64,000 nucleotides of DNA, taken from Aestuariivivens insulae. GTDB taxonomy: Bacteria; Bacteroidota; Bacteroidia; Flavobacteriales; Flavobacteriaceae. Position numbers and translations under genes: made by a program. This document shows positions 63,705 to 64,000 of the stretch, one piece after another. Numbering within the stretch: the first letter of the stretch is position 1; each line of letters begins with the position of its first letter. The stretch covers positions 186,001 to 250,000 of the forward strand of contig NZ_JAKMCS010000002.1 in NCBI RefSeq assembly GCF_022662195.1, written 5' to 3'. The notes beneath the pieces were generated by a model that was given only the letters and a program-made list of their open reading frames with translations, searched no databases and was not told the origin of the DNA.

Positions 63705-64000
63705 ATGATAAAGACCATTACAAAACTTAACACTTTATTTTTTTTGGGGTTACTATCAAACGTAGCACTATCACAAAACTTTAAAGATTATTCCCAGCAA
63801 GTAGAGAGCGCATCTATTTCCATAGACATGGTCGCTATTGAAGGTGGCCATTTTATAATGGGCAATGACCAAGGCAAAGCTGATGAAAACCCAGCTCACA
63901 AGGTGTCCGTTGATGATTTTTGGATAGGTAAATATGAAATAACTTGGGAGCAGTACGACGCCTTTGTATATGCAAATTTTGATGCTTCACAATTTCAAGA
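63705..64000 (+). CDS. Formylglycine-generating-enzyme-like (SUMF1) protein, N-terminal part
   Basis: From ATG 63705, directly after the DUF1080 stop (63703), the frame is open to the window end (98 codons). A signal peptide (LNTLFFLGLLSNVALSQ) precedes the FGE domain start: MVAIEGGHFIMGNDQGKADENPAHKVSVDDFWIGKYEITWEQYDAFV. FGE-fold proteins oxidise a sulfatase cysteine to formylglycine, and many relatives have other roles. No sulfatase is in the window. It is exported, unlike most true FGEs. Confidence 0.85.
   Translation, partial: MIKTITKLNTLFFLGLLSNVALSQNFKDYSQQVESASISIDMVAIEGGHFIMGNDQGKADENPAHKVSVDDFWIGKYEITWEQYDAFVYANFDASQFQ

Noticed and set aside
1-64000. Mobile element or prophage in the window
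   Set aside because: No integrase, transposase, terminal inverted repeat or phage gene was found. The duplicated metZ end is the only sign of rearrangement.

Overview
The window is AT-rich chromosomal DNA from a member of the Bacteroidota, most likely a marine member of the Flavobacteriaceae. The evidence is SusC/SusD pairs, a FecR/ECF-sigma system, Bacteroidota-type promoters (TTG-N18-TAnnTTTG), few Shine-Dalgarno sequences, an arginine pathway that runs through N-acylated citrulline, a MetX-ThrA trifunctional fusion and a vanadium-haloperoxidase-family lipoprotein. No rRNA, tRNA, CRISPR array, transposase or integrase was seen.

Region 1 (1-9100, minus strand) is a sulfate assimilation operon: DUF2061 protein, cysH, cysD, cysN, siroheme sulfite reductase with a C-terminal HEPN-like domain, cobA-type methyltransferase, Met8-type siroheme enzyme, a ferredoxin-NADP reductase-like flavoprotein and, cut by the window edge, serine acetyltransferase. 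A divergent Rrf2 regulator and two palindromes lie upstream. Region 2 (9266-12600) holds a GH88 lipoprotein, a broken 3' copy of metZ, and a lipoprotein/HtrA-like protease frame interrupted by one TAA. Region 3 (12601-18820) is a SAM-I riboswitch-controlled methionine operon: metY, the metX-thrA fusion, metZ.

Region 4 (18911-24152) has a helical-repeat protein, leuA-leuB, an OsmC protein and a GNAT. Region 5 (24416-36182) is a mixed arginine/proline operon: GNAT, argG, argC, proC, argD, proA, proB, argF', argB, argE-like, argH. Its 5' leader encodes a short peptide with four consecutive Arg codons, and many of its spacers hold REP-like palindromes. Region 6 (36499-43155) holds a hybrid histidine kinase and LytTR regulator in convergent overlap, followed by a haloperoxidase-family lipoprotein, a DoxX-like protein and an outer-membrane barrel protein.

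Region 7 (43287-64000) is the most interesting part. A SusC/SusD pair with FecR and an ECF sigma factor sits beside an eight-gene operon and a divergent AraC-controlled operon. These encode two GMC oxidoreductase plus Tat-exported small-subunit pairs, three DUF1080 (3-keto-disaccharide hydrolase family) proteins, two TIM-barrel isomerase-like proteins, a Gfo/Idh/MocA oxidoreductase, an MFS transporter and a sulfatase-modifying-factor-like protein. No glycoside hydrolase, polysaccharide lyase or sulfatase is present in this block. My reading is an oxidative glycan route: glycoside imported across the outer membrane, C3 oxidation in the periplasm by GMC dehydrogenases, bond cleavage by DUF1080 proteins, and processing and import of the keto-sugar. 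This is inferred from gene families and predicted localisation.
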